Assembly: GCF_947179165.1 (NCBI RefSeq)
Contig: NC_077242.1
Coordinates: forward strand, 37,829,097 to 37,893,096
Direction: 5' to 3'
DNA from: Solanum dulcamara
Taxonomy: Eukaryota; Streptophyta; Magnoliopsida; Solanales; Solanaceae
DNA length: 64,000 bases
The position numbers were made by a program, and so were the translations under genes. Within the stretch, counting starts at the first letter, position 1, and each line of letters opens with the position of its first letter. Below are positions 61,369 through 64,000 of this stretch, piece by piece. The notes under the pieces were generated by a model, which had not been told where the DNA came from, searched no databases, and saw nothing but the letters and a program-made list of their open reading frames with translations.

Positions 61369-63028
61369 GTGAGGATTTTCTTGTTTCTTATAAGTTGCTC
61401 ACTGTGTCATGAAACAGCTGTGATTTTGATAGTTCTATCTTGATTATCTAAAGCAGTTTGTCCTACCTATCATTTGAAGAATCTGTTCTTTGTTTGTGTA
61501 ATGTGAAAGCCTGGATCTTCATACTGTTCCATTTAACTTTGGCCCTGAAAACCATGTATGTGTTCATTGATGGGACCCATAATACTGTTGATTCTTAATT
61601 GGAATGGAATTTGTGAGCAATTAGCAATTTTAATGCTATAACTAACATTTGCCAATGAGATAGGACCTGGTGGGGAGAAAATTGTAAAGCCTTGTAAAAA
61701 TTCTATATTTAATTCTGGCTAATTGCAACCCTAATGACACTTAAAATATTTTTGGAGCATTACTGGAGCTACAAAATCATTTGGAGTGTTTGTGGAGATT
61801 TCAAGAAGAAAAGGCTTCTTTGTATTTCTCAACGATTTTACATCCATGAGAATGGGTACTTATACAATGAGTCCTAAGACTAAATAAGGAAAAACAATAT
61901 TACACAATTAATTACATTTAATTACAGTATCAATCAACTACTGTAATTAAGCTTGGAAATCACTAATCAATCAATCAACACTCCCTCTCAAATTGGTGCA
62001 AAGATGTCACACATGCTCAACTTGCAAACTAGTGTATGGAAAGTCTGTTAGTTGTGGCCTCAGGCAGACACATCAACTAGCTGCTTTTCAGAGTGACACA
62101 TGGAATAAACTCAAGACACCAGTCGTAACTTTTTCTGTCCATCAATTTTGACATGCTTTGTTTGATCATGCTGGACTGTATTATGAGCTATACTTATTGG
62201 AGCCTTGCTGTCACAATTCAAAGAAAAACATTCCCTTTTCAGACAATCTCAATTCCTCTAGTAGCTTTTGTAACAAAAAGAAGTCAGCAAACACCCTGTG
62301 TTGTAGCTCTATATTCTGCCTTGGCACTTGTTCTAGCAACTAGACTTTGCTCTTTGCTTCTTCAAGTGATCAGGTTTCCTCCTACGAGTGTACAGTAATC
62401 GAATGTAAATCTTCCATCATTTAGAGATTGAGCCAATTCGCATCGATAAAGGTTCTATTTGCAGGTAACCATGTCCGGAGAAAAGTAGACCTTTCCTTGG
62501 AGCAGACTTCAGATACCACAAAACGTGAAAGACAACTTGCATATGAGGATCTTGGGGATCGCGCATGAACTGACTCACCAGTCCGACGCAATAGGCTATG
62601 TCTGGTCTAGTGTGAGAGAGATAAATGAGTATTCCAAGCCTCTGATATCTCTACTTATCAACTGATTCTCCAACTCCATTTAGTAGTTTGTGATTGCTTT
62701 CAATGGACAGTATTTTTAGTTTGTGACTTGTCATAGGCTCATAGCGGTTTCTTCCAAGAGGTGCAAATATACTTTCTTTGAGAGTACGATTCCTCTTTTT
62801 GATCTAGCAACCTCAATTCCCAAAAAGTATTGCAGTTCTCCTAGATCCTCGATCTCTAATTCCCGTGCCGATAACTTCTTCAATCGAGTCATCTCCTCCT
62901 TGTTATCTTTTGTTATTACTCTGTCATAATTTATGGGAAGAGTGAGTGTATCCTTGATGTCTTATGAGAATGGTGTGATCAACATTGCTTTGTTGGTAAT
63001 CGAAGGAGATCATTGCGTTGCTGAATAA

Positions 63029-63265
63029 TCAAGCTCTAGGGGATTGCTTCAGTTCGTACAAGGATTCCTTCCGTATGCATATCTTTCCTTGACTTTGTTT
63101 AGGAGGAATCTCCATGTACACCTCTTCTTGTAAGTCTCCATTAAGAAATGCATTTTTCACACCAAACTGTAGTAAGTTCCAATCAAGATTCGCTGCATAA
63201 GACAAAAGAATTCTAATAGTGTTCATTCTGTGACGAGGCAAATATCTATTGATAATCCACTCCAT
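63029..63265 (-). pseudogene. Copia reverse transcriptase fragment
   Basis: 78-residue open piece with MNTIRILLSYAANLDWNLLQ then FGVKNAFLNGDLQEEVYMEI and SLYELKQSPRA. Copia RT normally has QFDVKNAFL; the Asp is Gly here, removing a catalytic acidic residue. Upstream sequence is interrupted by a TS SINE. Confidence 0.88.
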
Positions 63266-63312
63266 AAGTCAAGTAAATCCCTTAGCCACCAATTTTGCTT
63301 TAAATCTTTCAA

Positions 63313-63564
63313 TTGAACCATCAATATTATACCCTGACTTTACCGCGCTCATTATTCATATTTTTATATTGCTTTCTATATGCTTGGCTCTACTGACCTA
63401 TGTCTTGTTTTTCTTGTTTCTCCTCCCTTGTTCTTCTCTCTTAAGCTGAGGGTCTTTCGGAAACAGCCGCCCTACCTTTCAAGGTGGGGGTTAGGTCTGC
63501 ACATGGTGGGACTATACTAGGTCTTCTGTTGTTGTTGTTGTTGTTGTTGAACCATCAATATTAT
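63313..63564 (+). mobile_element. TS SINE, about full length, with 18-bp duplication
   Basis: Body 63331-63546, plus orientation. The 3' half has gagggtctttcggaaacagc, ccctacctttcaaggtgggg and ttaggtctgc, then ends in (TTG)8. TTGAACCATCAATATTAT flanks it perfectly (63313-63330, 63547-63564). It splits the copia RT codons for an NIDGS motif. Confidence 0.92.
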
Positions 63565-64000
63565 GTTTTAGAGTGACATTTTGCCCAGTCTCTTTTTTTG
63601 ACAAGGGACTTAATTTCTTAGATCATAGCTTGCTTCCATTCAAAATCTACAAAAGCTTCCCTCGAATTCCGGCGGAGGCTCTATTGGAGGGAGACAAAAT
63701 TAGATAACGGGTGTTTGGTGCAAGATCTGACTTCTTCTTTCCTATGGGTTATAGGCAAATCTAATTCAAAAGGAATTGTAGATAACTCACCATTAGAAGA
63801 AGGTTTGGCTTCAACAGATCGCATAGTAGAAACTCCTGCTTTATTTCTCCGAAAGTAAGTTTTCATATCAGGTCCATCCAAATGCCCAATGTCTCTCCTT
63901 GAATTCTTTCTCCAATTTCACTTTCCCTTGTGGCAGTGGTTTCAACAATGGGACTAGGGAAAACCCATCTCATCTTCCTTATAACCCCCCCCCCGAAAAG

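Larger units (their letters stand above)
61369..64000 (+). other. MSH7 intron 9 (incomplete), containing a copia element
   Basis: GTGAGG donor at 61369. The first about 350 bp look like ordinary intron; the rest is minus-strand copia sequence with a nested TS SINE. The acceptor is beyond the window. Confidence 0.75.
61725..64000 (-). mobile_element. Second Ty1/copia element, 3' half, minus strand (continues past window)
   Basis: The 3' LTR ends on the plus strand at 61980 (tcaatcaatcaaca), followed by the polypurine tract (minus TTGAGAGGGAG, 61991-61981); its left edge is uncertain (about 61725-61790). Rightward lie the RT C-terminal and RNase H-side relic (62640-62460, reading LGILIYLSHTRPDIAYCVG) and RT (63265-63029). 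An N-terminal RT portion split by a SINE follows (63330 / 63565). The 5' part is outside the window. Confidence 0.8.

Noticed and set aside
1..64000. tRNA or rRNA genes
   Set aside because: No cloverleaf-like or rRNA-like stretch was recognised by eye; a tRNAscan-SE run would be decisive.

Overview
The window is plant nuclear DNA dense in repeats. It most likely comes from a nightshade (Solanaceae, probably Solanum). Support comes from TS-type SINEs and an RTE LINE tail ending in (TTG)n, an Au-type SINE fragment, large LTRs beginning TGTCACGACCC, and a spliced host gene that reads as the plant-specific mismatch-repair gene MSH7. There are no bacterial-style operons, CRISPR arrays or rRNA genes. 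The species cannot be fixed from the sequence alone.

Layout. 1-7564: remnant of an Athila/Tat-like Ty3 element (LTR, gag, protease), with a 3.8 kb solo LTR (697-4517, 5-bp duplication GGAAT) inserted in its LTR. 7565-12497: fragment of another LTR, then a minus-strand Del/chromovirus-like Ty3 element with gag, PR, RT, RNase H and IN, all disabled. 12498-14437: two truncated 5' LTRs of opposite orientation abut near 13490. 14438-18227: plus-strand Ty3 element, full of stops, cut inside integrase. 18228-23742: two large LTR-type blocks (families A and B). 24390-38365: a 14 kb nested and tandem cluster of hAT transposons with BED-finger transposase relics. 39018-48409: a family B LTR broken by a solo LTR, a TS SINE and a second solo LTR that itself holds an Au-type SINE fragment; a reverse C-type LTR fragment closes the block. 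48410-50908: AT-rich spacer with three MITEs, the last about 140 bp before the MSH7 start codon. 50909-64000: the 5' part of MSH7 on the plus strand, nine exons.

The only host gene I can support is MSH7. Its first nine exons (452 codons) carry the PCNA-interaction motif and the mismatch-binding F-x-E motif; the remaining exons, including the ATPase, lie beyond the window. Intron 4 (5.4 kb) holds a minus-strand unit made of an RTE LINE 3' end fused to the 5' half of a Ty1/copia element; the whole unit is flanked by the same 10-bp sequence. Intron 9 holds a second copia element with a TS SINE in its reverse transcriptase. All transposon genes seen here are broken by stops, frameshifts or catalytic-residue changes.

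I see no clearly new biochemical system. The observations most worth a second look are the telescoped hAT cluster with zero-divergence blocks, the LINE-copia chimera, and the SINE fragment flanked by an 18-bp repeat but lacking its 3' part.
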